DNA of 6,315 nt from Cytophagales bacterium (GTDB lineage Bacteria > Bacteroidota > Bacteroidia > Cytophagales > Spirosomataceae). Location: positions 1 to 6,315 of the forward strand of contig JAGWUO010000077.1 in NCBI GenBank assembly GCA_028868395.1, in the 5' to 3' direction. The notes under the pieces are model-generated. The model had not been told where the DNA came from. It did no database searches and worked only from the letters and a program-made list of their open reading frames with translations. This document shows positions 1 through 6,315 of the stretch, in pieces. The translations under genes were made by a program, and so were the position numbers. The first letter of the stretch is position 1; each line of letters begins with the position of its first letter.

Positions 1-1221
1 GGGGCGATTTAATTCCTCCCAAACCCGCATCTCATCATTGTTATAAGCCTCCATCAAGTCGCGGTAGCGTTGGGTGCGTTTCATGGCCGTAGAAATGAAT
101 CCTTTAATCTCTTGCATCTTTTCGTTAACCCACGGATTTCTGCCGGCCCAATGCTGATTAAATGCAATTTGCTCCGCTTTCATATGTTCTTGCACCGCAT
201 CTTGCGCGTATTTCTGCATCCGCGAATCGATGGTCGTATGAATCCTCAGGCCGCTGGTATACAAATTAAGTTGTTGGTCCTCTGGGCGGTCTTTGTTGAT
301 TTCTTGGATGATACCCAAAATTTCTTTTCGGATCGACTCTCGCAAATACGGCGCAGCACCCGTATTTTGATTCTCTACTTTGTATTTCAAATTCAGTGGA
401 TCAGCCTTCATCTTTTCCGCATCCTCTTCCGTGAGGTATTCGTATTTCGCTAATTGACCTAGAACCGTATTGCGACGTGCTAATGTGCGTTCTGGACGAA
501 TGCGCGGGTCGTAAAGAGAAGGGTTTTGTAATAAACCGATCAAAGTTGCTGCTTCTGGATAGGTGACCGTCTGAACGTTTTTCTGGAAATAGGTACGGCA
601 AGCGACCTGGATTCCATAGGCATTATTGCCAAAGCTCACCTCATTCAAATACATCGCTAAAATTTCCTGCTTGGTGTAGCGTCGTTCTAGTTTGATGGCT
701 AAAATCCATTCTTTGATTTTGGCAATCGCCGTCTTCAATCCTCCCACCTTCATCAACAAACCCATATAAATGGGATCATCTTCACCATATTCTAAAGAAC
801 GTGTATGAAATAGGTTCTTCGCTAATTGCTGCGAAATCGTACTACCCCCACCTGATGTACCAAACGTAAATAGTACCCTCGCCATCGATCTGACATCGAT
901 GCCAGAATGGCTTATGAAACGCGCATCTTCCGTCGCCATTAAAGTGTTTACTAAAATGGGAGAAAGCTCTTCGAATTCTACTGGATTGCGATTTTCTCTA
1001 AAGTATTTACCTATTTCTTCTCCATCTTCTGAAATCAATAGAGAGGCTTCTTGGCTCTTCGGGTTTTCTAATTCCTGCAGGCTGGGCATTCCTCCAAACA
1101 GCCACAAGAAATTATAATTCACCGCCGTAATAAACAGAATGGCAAATAGGAGTGTGCCTCCAAAGATCTTGTAGGCTAAGGTAATTTTATTCAATTTAGA
1201 TTCCTTTTTAGGTTCTATCAT
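1..1221 (-). CDS. mrcA: Class A penicillin-binding protein (PBP1A type), 5' part; C-terminus beyond the left edge
   Basis: Bifunctional peptidoglycan synthase: a GT51 glycosyltransferase that polymerises lipid II, joined to a transpeptidase that cross-links peptides, anchored in the inner membrane and facing the periplasm. Translating from the ATG at 1221-1219 gives 407 residues, open to the window edge. A basic N-terminus is followed by one membrane segment at about 15-36. GT51 motifs appear in order: ATEDARFISHSGID (96-109, catalytic Glu98), GGSTISQQLAKNLF (125-138), KIKEWILAIKLE (168-179, second key Glu171), YLNEVSFGNNAYG (191-203) and ARRNTVL (248-254). The linker to the transpeptidase half starts near LRIHTTIDSRMQ (325-336). 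The SxxK, SxN and KTG motifs must lie outside the window, so transpeptidase integrity cannot be judged. The start overlaps the porW stop as ATGA, so the gene is probably translated by coupling from the porW transcript. The family is certain; the mrcA symbol is a family name (ponA is also used). Confidence 0.95.
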   Translation of the reverse strand, partial: MIEPKKESKLNKITLAYKIFGGTLLFAILFITAVNYNFLWLFGGMPSLQELENPKSQEASLLISEDGEEIGKYFRENRNPVEFEELSPILVNTLMATEDARFISHSGIDVRSMARVLFTFGTSGGGSTISQQLAKNLFHTRSLEYGEDDPIYMGLLMKVGGLKTAIAKIKEWILAIKLERRYTKQEILAMYLNEVSFGNNAYGIQVACRTYFQKNVQTVTYPEAATLIGLLQNPSLYDPRIRPERTLARRNTVLGQLAKYEYLTEEDAEKMKADPLNLKYKVENQNTGAAPYLRESIRKEILGIIQEINKDRPEDQQLNLYTSGLRIHTTIDSRMQKYAQDAVQEHMKAEQIAFNQHWAGRNPWVNEKMQEIKGFISTAMKRTQRYRDLMEAYNNDEMRVWEELNRP

Positions 1222-3251
1222 TTGTTCATCAGCTTTAGCATTTCAGAGGCCTCTTTCACTAGCGGACTTGCTGGGAATAATGGGATAAATTCTTCGAGCA
1301 ATCGTTTCGCTTCTACAGTCTCGTGTAACCCCGCTTTTGAAAGCGCCATTAAAAATACAATTTTATCTTCCAATTTGCTACCTGGGTAGTTTTGTTGGGC
1401 AAAAAGGCAAGCCTCATAACTTTCTGCAAATTGTCCGGCTTTAAAACGTTCAAAAGCCGCCTCATATTTCTTTTGAGCCAGTATTTCTTTGTTTTCAGAC
1501 AAAGTGCCGTTCTCTAATTTGAGAATCATCGTCTTAAAATAGCTCCCTGGATAGCGTTCAAATAATTGAGAGCGGTAGGCAGTTTTCGCTGCGCCATCAT
1601 TGCTTAAATAGAGTACATATAAGGCTTCTGCTTCGTATGCCGTGCTCGGATATTCCGTTAATAAGCGTTTCAAAGTCGTGTTAGCTAATTCATTTTCGCC
1701 TAATTCCAAACGGGCTAATTTGCCCAGTTTGAACAAAGATTCTTCGATCGTTTTTCCAGCTTTAAGCTTAGCAGTGGGAGTCGAAGGAATGGCTTTTAGC
1801 CAGTTCTCTTCTTGCACAGATTCTGTGCGTACTGTTTTTTCAACAGGTACGTTACTCGCAACGGCTTGGGTCATCGTGGCGTTTTTGTTTCTTCGATTCC
1901 AAAAATCTTCCAGCGTTCGATTCCCCCAACGATTACTAAATTCTATTGCCCCTTGTATGCGGGCTTGTTCATTGTTAAAATAGAAGTTTTGTTGATCTGC
2001 GTTAAAGGGACGTCTGGTAAAAATAGGCGCAGCCGTTTTCTGTACAACGGTTTTAACGGTATCCTTCTGCTGTTTTAAAAATAACTCATGCAAGGCTGAA
2101 GGACTTAGGTTGGCTAAGCGGAGCAAGGAATCTTGCAGGCTAATTTGTTTCGCAAAACCGCTGTAGCTTCCCCAGGATTTTTTGAGTTTTTGAGCCTTTG
2201 CATAATCCGGATGATTTGAAGCGAGATAGGTTGCTGCGCTATCATAATAGTGGGCAGCTAGGTCATAATCCTTTATTTGCTTGGCAAATAAGCTCCCTAA
2301 TTGATAGAATAATTCGCCCTTGTTTGGATTGTTTTCTCCGCCTTTTTTCCAATTCTCTTTGGCTTTTTTGAAGTCTTTCTTCCCGTAATAGTATTGACCA
2401 ATTTTAACGTAAATAAGGGATTTACTATCCTCATTTTTTGGGTCCTTTAGCAGGTTGAGCAAAGCCGCTAAATTACCTTCTTGTTGATTGATGGCCAGAT
2501 TTGCCTGTAATTGTAAATCGTAACTTGGTTTATTTTTTAGTACGTCTCGGTAGTTATCTAATGCCAAAGCGGGTTGATTATTTTCGCTCAATAACTGCGC
2601 CATGATGAAAGATAAGCGCGCCTTCTCTTCCCCCTTTTTCAAGAAGCGCTGTGCTTCTTGTAATACAGCAACGGCTTTGATGGGCTCGTTTAGCAATTGA
2701 AAGGAATAGGCTTTCAGGAGAAGAAACTGCTTTTTCTCGTTTGCATTCAAGGGGTTTTCGCTCAGGAATTCTTCGATTTTTTCAGCCGAACTAAATTCCT
2801 GTTGTTGTAGATAGATCTCGTACAAGGCGAGTAAAGCCTCAGGTCTGATATCTAGTGAATTAACGTATTTATACGTTTCGATGGCGTTCTTTAGGTCATT
2901 TTGGTATAAACGACCTCTTGCAATGAGCAAATAGGCATCAATGATATAGTGGGAATTTTGGTGCCGATCAATCACCAAGGAGGCTTTACGAATCAACTCT
3001 TTGATATCCTTCTCATTTCCTTGTCTGAAACTGGAATCGCGTGGAAGAACGATGGGCAAAACGGAGTTATAACCTTCTTTACGCTCCGCAAAGTATTTTT
3101 TTTGTAATTCTTTATCTAATCGGGAAGCTTGCCAAATCGCATTGTATTTCGCATTCACATTATGAAAGGCAACAGCCATAGGCTTGTTGCTGTACTGAGA
3201 ACAAGACCAGGTGCAGAGGGCTAGAAAAAGAATGACGAAACTCCGGTGCAT
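1218..3251 (-). CDS. porW: PorW/SprE-type TPR outer-membrane lipoprotein (type IX secretion / gliding motility)
   Basis: A 677-residue predicted lipoprotein. In relatives, PorW (Porphyromonas) and SprE (Flavobacterium) are needed for type IX secretion and gliding. The N-terminus is a short hydrophobic signal with a likely lipidated Cys17 (TWSC/SQ); Cys13 is a less likely alternative. Family features recognised by eye are HNVNAKYN (30-37) followed by SVLPIVLP (63-70), then an aromatic FYFNN element at 423-427 with RWGNRTLEDFW (441-451), resembling the conserved WGxRxLEDNW block of SprE/PorW, and AIPSTP (487-492). Helical TPR-like repeats fill about 85-350 and again about 500-675, for example around 284-304, 312-341, 593-619 and 627-656. 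The two repeat blocks are separated by Ser/Thr/Gln-rich linkers (about 393-420 and 457-483). The ATG start at 3251 gives a proper signal peptide. The gene heads a leftward unit and overlaps the PBP gene by 4 bases. The alternative reading is a generic TPR lipoprotein, but the mid-protein block argues against that. Confidence 0.85.
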   Translation of the reverse strand: MHRSFVILFLALCTWSCSQYSNKPMAVAFHNVNAKYNAIWQASRLDKELQKKYFAERKEGYNSVLPIVLPRDSSFRQGNEKDIKELIRKASLVIDRHQNSHYIIDAYLLIARGRLYQNDLKNAIETYKYVNSLDIRPEALLALYEIYLQQQEFSSAEKIEEFLSENPLNANEKKQFLLLKAYSFQLLNEPIKAVAVLQEAQRFLKKGEEKARLSFIMAQLLSENNQPALALDNYRDVLKNKPSYDLQLQANLAINQQEGNLAALLNLLKDPKNEDSKSLIYVKIGQYYYGKKDFKKAKENWKKGGENNPNKGELFYQLGSLFAKQIKDYDLAAHYYDSAATYLASNHPDYAKAQKLKKSWGSYSGFAKQISLQDSLLRLANLSPSALHELFLKQQKDTVKTVVQKTAAPIFTRRPFNADQQNFYFNNEQARIQGAIEFSNRWGNRTLEDFWNRRNKNATMTQAVASNVPVEKTVRTESVQEENWLKAIPSTPTAKLKAGKTIEESLFKLGKLARLELGENELANTTLKRLLTEYPSTAYEAEALYVLYLSNDGAAKTAYRSQLFERYPGSYFKTMILKLENGTLSENKEILAQKKYEAAFERFKAGQFAESYEACLFAQQNYPGSKLEDKIVFLMALSKAGLHETVEAKRLLEEFIPLFPASPLVKEASEMLKLMNK

Positions 3252-3271
3252 AGGTTCAAAAGAACAATTTT

Positions 3272-3279
3272 CAAATTTA
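3272..3279 (-). promoter_or_regulatory. Putative -7 promoter element for porW-PBP1A
   Basis: On the minus strand this reads TAAATTTG, a full match to the Bacteroidota -7 consensus TAnnTTTG. It lies 20 bases before the porW ATG, so transcription would start about 14 bases upstream of the codon. No clear -33 TTTG is seen at the usual 17-23 base spacing. The region is AT-rich, so a chance match is possible. Confidence 0.45.
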
Positions 3280-3303
3280 CGATTTATCTTCCCGAAAATT
3301 GGA

Positions 3304-3311
3304 TAATTTTA
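3304..3311 (+). promoter_or_regulatory. Weak -7-like element before the AtpZ-like gene
   Basis: TAATTTTA matches TAnnTTTG except at the last base. A TTTA at 3283-3286, 17 bases upstream, is the only -33-like candidate. Transcription would begin almost at the ATG (3319), making the message nearly leaderless. This is weak, and the true promoter may lie elsewhere in the 67-base divergent region. Confidence 0.25.
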
Positions 3312-3318
3312 GGTGAAT

Positions 3319-3504
3319 ATGAATTCTTATCAAAAATTCTTGGGAGCCGCATTTCAGATGCTTGTCACGATCGTCGCTGGTGTTTTTGCCGGGCGCTATT
3401 TAGATGCCTATTTTTTTACGGATAAGCCTTGGTTTACTATTCTATTCTCGCTAGGATCGATTGCATTTGCGCTTTTGGCACTCATCAAAAGTCTTCCCAA
3501 ATAG
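3319..3504 (+). CDS. atpZ: AtpZ/AtpI-like small membrane protein
   Basis: A 61-residue inner-membrane protein with two hydrophobic segments, about residues 8-25 and 36-56. The first ends in a G-x-x-x-G-x-x-L-D pattern (GVFAGRYLD) and is followed by a Pro-Trp-Phe turn (KPWF), as expected for the AtpZ/AtpI (ATPase gene 1) family. In other bacteria members are encoded at the head of F1Fo ATP synthase operons and are linked to assembly of the rotor ring or to ion uptake. That role is family knowledge; here no ATP synthase subunit gene adjoins it within the window. I chose the ATG at 3319. A GTG two codons upstream (3313) would add Met-Asn and cannot be excluded. The gene diverges from porW and precedes mrdA by 53 bases in the same orientation, so it may be partly co-transcribed with mrdA. 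Confidence 0.75.
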   Translation: MNSYQKFLGAAFQMLVTIVAGVFAGRYLDAYFFTDKPWFTILFSLGSIAFALLALIKSLPK

Positions 3505-3506
3505 CG

Positions 3507-3538
3507 TTCGCAGAAGCGCGGATAATTCGTTATTTTTG
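3507..3538 (+). promoter_or_regulatory. Putative Bacteroidota promoter for mrdA-rodA
   Basis: TATTTTTG at 3531-3538 is a full match to the -7 consensus TAnnTTTG. A TTCG at 3507-3510, a 3-of-4 match to the -33 TTTG, lies 20 bases upstream, within the usual spacing. Transcription would begin near 3543-3545, giving mrdA a leader of only about 13-15 bases. This suggests mrdA-rodA has its own promoter rather than depending only on read-through from the AtpZ-like gene. Confidence 0.55.
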
Positions 3539-3557
3539 TGATTAAAATCTAATTCCA

Positions 3558-5414
3558 TTGTTTAATCAGCGGCGAAATCTCATCTTCTTGTTCTTCAGCA
3601 TTGTGGGGCTCCTGTTCATTGGGAAATTATTTTTCCTGCAGGTGATTGATGATACCTACGAAAAAGCAGCAGACAATAACGCCATTCGCAAGATTATTCA
3701 GATCCCTTTTCGGGGCGAGGTGTATGACCGTTACGGAAAATTAATCGTTTATAATACGCCAGTGTACGATTTGTACCTGATTCCTCGGAAAGCAGTCGTA
3801 AAGGATACCAATCATTTTTGCCGTGTTTTCCGGGTGACGAAAGAGTATTTTATCAAAACGACGCAGCGCGCTCGTGCCTATTCGCGCGTGAAACCTAGTT
3901 TATTTTTGAAGCATTTATCTAAAGAAGATTTTGCCAGTGTACAAGATGCGATGGTGGATTTTCCGGGCTTCTTTTTTGAAACCAATGCCTTTCGTACCTA
4001 TCAGTCGCGCTCCTTTTCAAATGCCTTAGGCTATGTGGCTGAAATTAGTCCGAATGCTTTGGAAGATCAAAAGGATGATTATTACCGCCAAGGCGACTAT
4101 GTGGGAATCTCTGGCATTGAGTCTTTCTATGAAGAAGCATTACGCGGTCAACGTGGAGTAAAATACCGAATGGTGAACAGCAATGGGGTGGAAAAAGGGG
4201 ATTACAAGAATGGTTCTTTGAATATTAATCCTGTTTCGGGTAATAACTTGTATACCTCCATCGATCTTGCAATTCAGGAATATGCGGATAGTTTGATGCA
4301 GCACAAGGTGGGTAGTTTAGTGGCGATTGAGCCTTCGACGGGGGAAATTTTGGCGATGGTTTCTGCGCCTTCCTACGATGCGAGTCTACTAACCGGAAAT
4401 AATTTTTCCAAATACTATCAGCAACTTGCTTTGGATCCCATGAAGCCATTGTTGAACCGTCCGCCATCGGCCTATTACCGTCCGGGTTCCACCTTTAAAC
4501 TAGTACAGGCCCTGGTGGGACAGCAATTAGGATTTATTGGGCCAGGAACGGTGTTTTCACACGCTGGGGCTCCGGTAAAATGCCACGCCCACGGACCAGT
4601 GGATTTGCGCGGTGCGATCAGGGTTTCGTGTAACCCCTATTTCTACCATGCATTCCGTAAGATGATTTACGATAATACGACGGGTGATACCTATGAACGC
4701 TCCGCTAAAGGTTTGCAGCGTTGGGCGGACTTAGTGGCTAATTTCGGCTTTGGACGTAAACTAGGGGTAGATTTAGGAAATGAAAAGAAGGGTATTTTGC
4801 CCAATGTGGACTATTATAACTCCGTCTATAAAGGTGAAAAAATGTGGAAGTTTTCAAACATTTATTCGATCAGTATAGGAGAAGGAGAAATCGTGGTGAG
4901 TCCTCTGAAAATGGCGAATTTAGCCGCGATTATCGCAAATCGGGGTTGGTACATTCCACCACACGTGGTGAAAGGTGTGGGTCTGCAGAAGTCGATTGAC
5001 CCTTTCTACAAGACGCCAGTGAAGGTAGGTGTAGAGGCTAAATATTTCAATGTGGTCATCGACGGTATGGAAGACGCGGTGACACACGGAACGGTAGAAG
5101 CGGATGGCCGTATTCCAGATATTAAGATGGTGGGTAAGACGGGTACATCCCAAAACCAAAAAGGCAAAGATCACTCCATCTTTATCGCCTTCGCTCCACG
5201 CGATAATCCGAAGATTGCGATTGCGGTATTTGTGGAGAACGCTGGTTTTGGTGGATCTGCCGCGGCACCGATTGCCTCCCTTGTGGTGGAAAAATACTTG
5301 AAACGTAAGGTTGACCGCAAAGCGGTGGAAACCAAGTTTATGAATATGAATTACCTGCCAAATGCTTACAGTGTGGTACGCAAAAAGGCAGTCCCAGATT
5401 CCACGAAAAAATGA
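3558..5414 (+). CDS. mrdA: Penicillin-binding protein 2, elongation-specific transpeptidase
   Basis: Class B PBP of 618 residues that cross-links new glycan strands during lateral wall growth as partner of RodA. It has one N-terminal membrane anchor (about 8-29). The pedestal/dimerisation domain contains RGEVYDRYGKLI (52-63), NALGYVAEIS (155-164) and GISGIESFYEEALRGQRG (183-200). The transpeptidase domain carries all three active-site motifs: S311-T-F-K314 (nucleophile Ser311, preceded by RPG), S357-C-N359 and K527-T-G529-T. Length is normal for PBP2, and intact motifs mean a beta-lactam-sensitive active enzyme is expected. Start: the frame has a TAA at 3543-3545, and the only usual start codon before the anchor is TTG at 3558; ATT at 3552 is the only other option, and the first internal ATG comes far inside the protein. 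No Shine-Dalgarno sequence is seen. The stop overlaps the rodA start by 4 bases (ATGA), the expected PBP2-RodA pairing. FtsI is unlikely because the partner is RodA-type. Confidence 0.96.
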   Translation: MFNQRRNLIFLFFSIVGLLFIGKLFFLQVIDDTYEKAADNNAIRKIIQIPFRGEVYDRYGKLIVYNTPVYDLYLIPRKAVVKDTNHFCRVFRVTKEYFIKTTQRARAYSRVKPSLFLKHLSKEDFASVQDAMVDFPGFFFETNAFRTYQSRSFSNALGYVAEISPNALEDQKDDYYRQGDYVGISGIESFYEEALRGQRGVKYRMVNSNGVEKGDYKNGSLNINPVSGNNLYTSIDLAIQEYADSLMQHKVGSLVAIEPSTGEILAMVSAPSYDASLLTGNNFSKYYQQLALDPMKPLLNRPPSAYYRPGSTFKLVQALVGQQLGFIGPGTVFSHAGAPVKCHAHGPVDLRGAIRVSCNPYFYHAFRKMIYDNTTGDTYERSAKGLQRWADLVANFGFGRKLGVDLGNEKKGILPNVDYYNSVYKGEKMWKFSNIYSISIGEGEIVVSPLKMANLAAIIANRGWYIPPHVVKGVGLQKSIDPFYKTPVKVGVEAKYFNVVIDGMEDAVTHGTVEADGRIPDIKMVGKTGTSQNQKGKDHSIFIAFAPRDNPKIAIAVFVENAGFGGSAAAPIASLVVEKYLKRKVDRKAVETKFMNMNYLPNAYSVVRKKAVPDSTKK

Positions 5415-6315
5415 CAGATTCGAATCACATACAAGGCCGGATTGACTGGATCACCGTGGGATTCTATGTCTTGTTCGTGGGCTTAGGCTGGTTGAATATC
5501 TATTCGGCTGTCTATAGCCCAGACGCGCCTTTGGCTTTTTCTGATCCTGCATTTTACAATTCCAATGCAGGTAAGCAACTCGTATGGATCGGTACAAGCT
5601 TCGTATTGATTGTCTGCATTCTGGTGATTGATTTTCGTTTTTTTGAATCCTTCGCCCTCTTTATTTACCTTGGTTTATTGCTTTTATTAATCGCCGTGCC
5701 CTTTTTAGGGGTTACAATTAATGGTTCTCACTCTTGGTTTAAATTTGGTTCAGTGACCATTCAGCCTGCTGAATTTGCCAAAACAGCCACGGCACTTCTG
5801 CTCGCTAAATACCTAAATGATCCCTTAGTCAATTTGACGAAATTTCCTTTTCAATGGAAGGCTGCCTTGATCATCTTTATTCCTATGATCTTGATTATTG
5901 GGTCGAATGAAACAGGATCTGCCTTGGTGTTTGCCTCCTTTTTGATCCTGTTATACCGAGAGGGTTTGCCGGGGACCTATCCTGCCTTGTTTATTGGTGG
6001 TATTGTTTTATTCGTCTCTGCCTTATTGGTTAAAGCGTGGATCATTTTAGTGGTATTAGTCATATTGGCGGGACTTTTGGTCTTGTTTATGCCTATCTAT
6101 ATGCAACGCGACCCCAAGACTTATTTGCGTCTTTCTGGAGCCATTGCTGGGATTATGACGCTTGCCTTATTAGTGGATTGGGTGGTGAATAATGTGCTGA
6201 AAGAACACCAGAGAAATCGAATTCGAGTGTTAATTGACCCTGGTTTTGATCCTCGAGGTTTGGGCTATCAGGTGACGCAATCGAAGATTGCCATTGGTTC
6301 GGGAGGCTTTTGGGG
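5411..6315 (+). CDS. rodA: RodA, SEDS-family peptidoglycan glycosyltransferase; C-terminus beyond the right edge
   Basis: Polytopic inner-membrane glycosyltransferase that polymerises lipid II and works in complex with PBP2. Translation from the ATG at 5411 gives 301 complete residues, open to the window edge. The cytoplasmic N-terminus leads with GRIDWITV, typical of RodA, and is followed by many hydrophobic segments, including about 13-33, 56-74, 78-100, 150-165 and 190-230. The SEDS hallmarks are present: SWFKFGSVTIQPAEFAK (108-124, equivalent to the QPSE loop, with Ala120 instead of Ser), NETGSAL (166-172), and the fourth extracellular loop to helix motif DPRGLGYQVTQSKIAIGSGG (280-299). 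By comparison with E. coli RodA and FtsW, Asp280 is the expected catalytic Asp. The 4-base overlap with mrdA implies coupled translation. FtsW is the alternative SEDS member, but the IDPGFDP and IAIGSGG wording and the PBP2 neighbour favour RodA. The C-terminal helices are not visible. Confidence 0.95.
   Translation, partial: MTDSNHIQGRIDWITVGFYVLFVGLGWLNIYSAVYSPDAPLAFSDPAFYNSNAGKQLVWIGTSFVLIVCILVIDFRFFESFALFIYLGLLLLLIAVPFLGVTINGSHSWFKFGSVTIQPAEFAKTATALLLAKYLNDPLVNLTKFPFQWKAALIIFIPMILIIGSNETGSALVFASFLILLYREGLPGTYPALFIGGIVLFVSALLVKAWIILVVLVILAGLLVLFMPIYMQRDPKTYLRLSGAIAGIMTLALLVDWVVNNVLKEHQRNRIRVLIDPGFDPRGLGYQVTQSKIAIGSGGFW

Noticed and set aside
70..1117. Plus-strand open frames at 70-453 and 899-1117, and a minus-strand frame at 401-601
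   Set aside because: They lie inside the PBP1A gene in other frames, and their translations show no family features, whereas the PBP1A frame carries all the GT51 motifs.
1218..1221. ATGA overlap considered as a possible frameshift joining PorW and PBP1A into one protein
   Set aside because: Both proteins have complete, sensible ends: PorW ends after a TPR block, and the PBP starts with its own basic N-terminus and membrane anchor. Coupled separate genes is the simpler reading.
1642..2078. Plus-strand open frames at 1642-1983 and 1812-2078
   Set aside because: They are antisense to porW with unremarkable translations; the porW frame is continuous and recognisable.
3504..3537. Possible hairpin GCGTTC / GAAgCGC (3504-3519) followed later by a T run (3533-3537), resembling a terminator after the AtpZ-like gene
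   Set aside because: The stem is only six pairs with a bulge, and the T run lies 13 bases beyond it as part of the -7 promoter element, so an intrinsic terminator is not supported.
4225..5301. Open frames at 4225-4467 (-), 4920-5174 (-) and 5104-5301 (+)
   Set aside because: They lie within the transpeptidase domain of mrdA, whose own frame carries the catalytic motifs; these are shadows.

Overview
This window is a compact cell-envelope locus from a member of the Bacteroidota, probably Cytophagales-like. Genus cannot be decided from the sequence. The placement rests on four observations: a recognisable PorW/SprE-type lipoprotein (type IX secretion and gliding, a Bacteroidota-restricted system), -7 promoter elements of the Bacteroidota form TAnnTTTG, no Shine-Dalgarno sequences before the starts, and the protein sequence style of the penicillin-binding proteins. 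Base composition is moderate and looks even across the genes, and there is no sign of a mobile element.

Layout. Two transcription units diverge from a short intergenic region at about 3252-3318. Leftward (minus strand) runs porW (3251-1218), followed with a 4-base ATGA overlap by a class A penicillin-binding protein of the PBP1A type (1221 to the left edge, cut after 407 residues). Rightward (plus strand) come a 61-residue AtpZ/AtpI-like membrane protein (3319-3504), a 53-base gap with a good promoter match, the monofunctional transpeptidase PBP2/mrdA (3558-5414, apparently with a TTG start), and, again with an ATGA overlap, the SEDS glycosyltransferase rodA (5411 to the right edge, cut after 301 complete residues). 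There is no gene-free stretch over 300 bases, and no RNA gene, CRISPR array, insertion sequence or convincing terminator was seen.

How the genes fit together. RodA polymerises lipid II into glycan strands and PBP2 cross-links them: this is the elongasome core pair. The divergent PBP1A does both reactions in one polypeptide. The two main kinds of lateral-wall synthase therefore lie back to back. The PBP1A is translationally coupled to an outer-membrane TPR lipoprotein known for type IX secretion, which raises the testable idea that wall synthesis and the outer-membrane secretion machine are coordinated here. The small AtpZ-like gene has no ATP synthase genes beside it within the window and may be left over from another gene order.

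Most of the window is well-known housekeeping biology. The points worth a second look are the porW-PBP1A coupling, the stand-alone AtpZ-like gene, the mrdA-rodA unit without mreBCD immediately upstream, and the TTG start of mrdA behind a very short leader.
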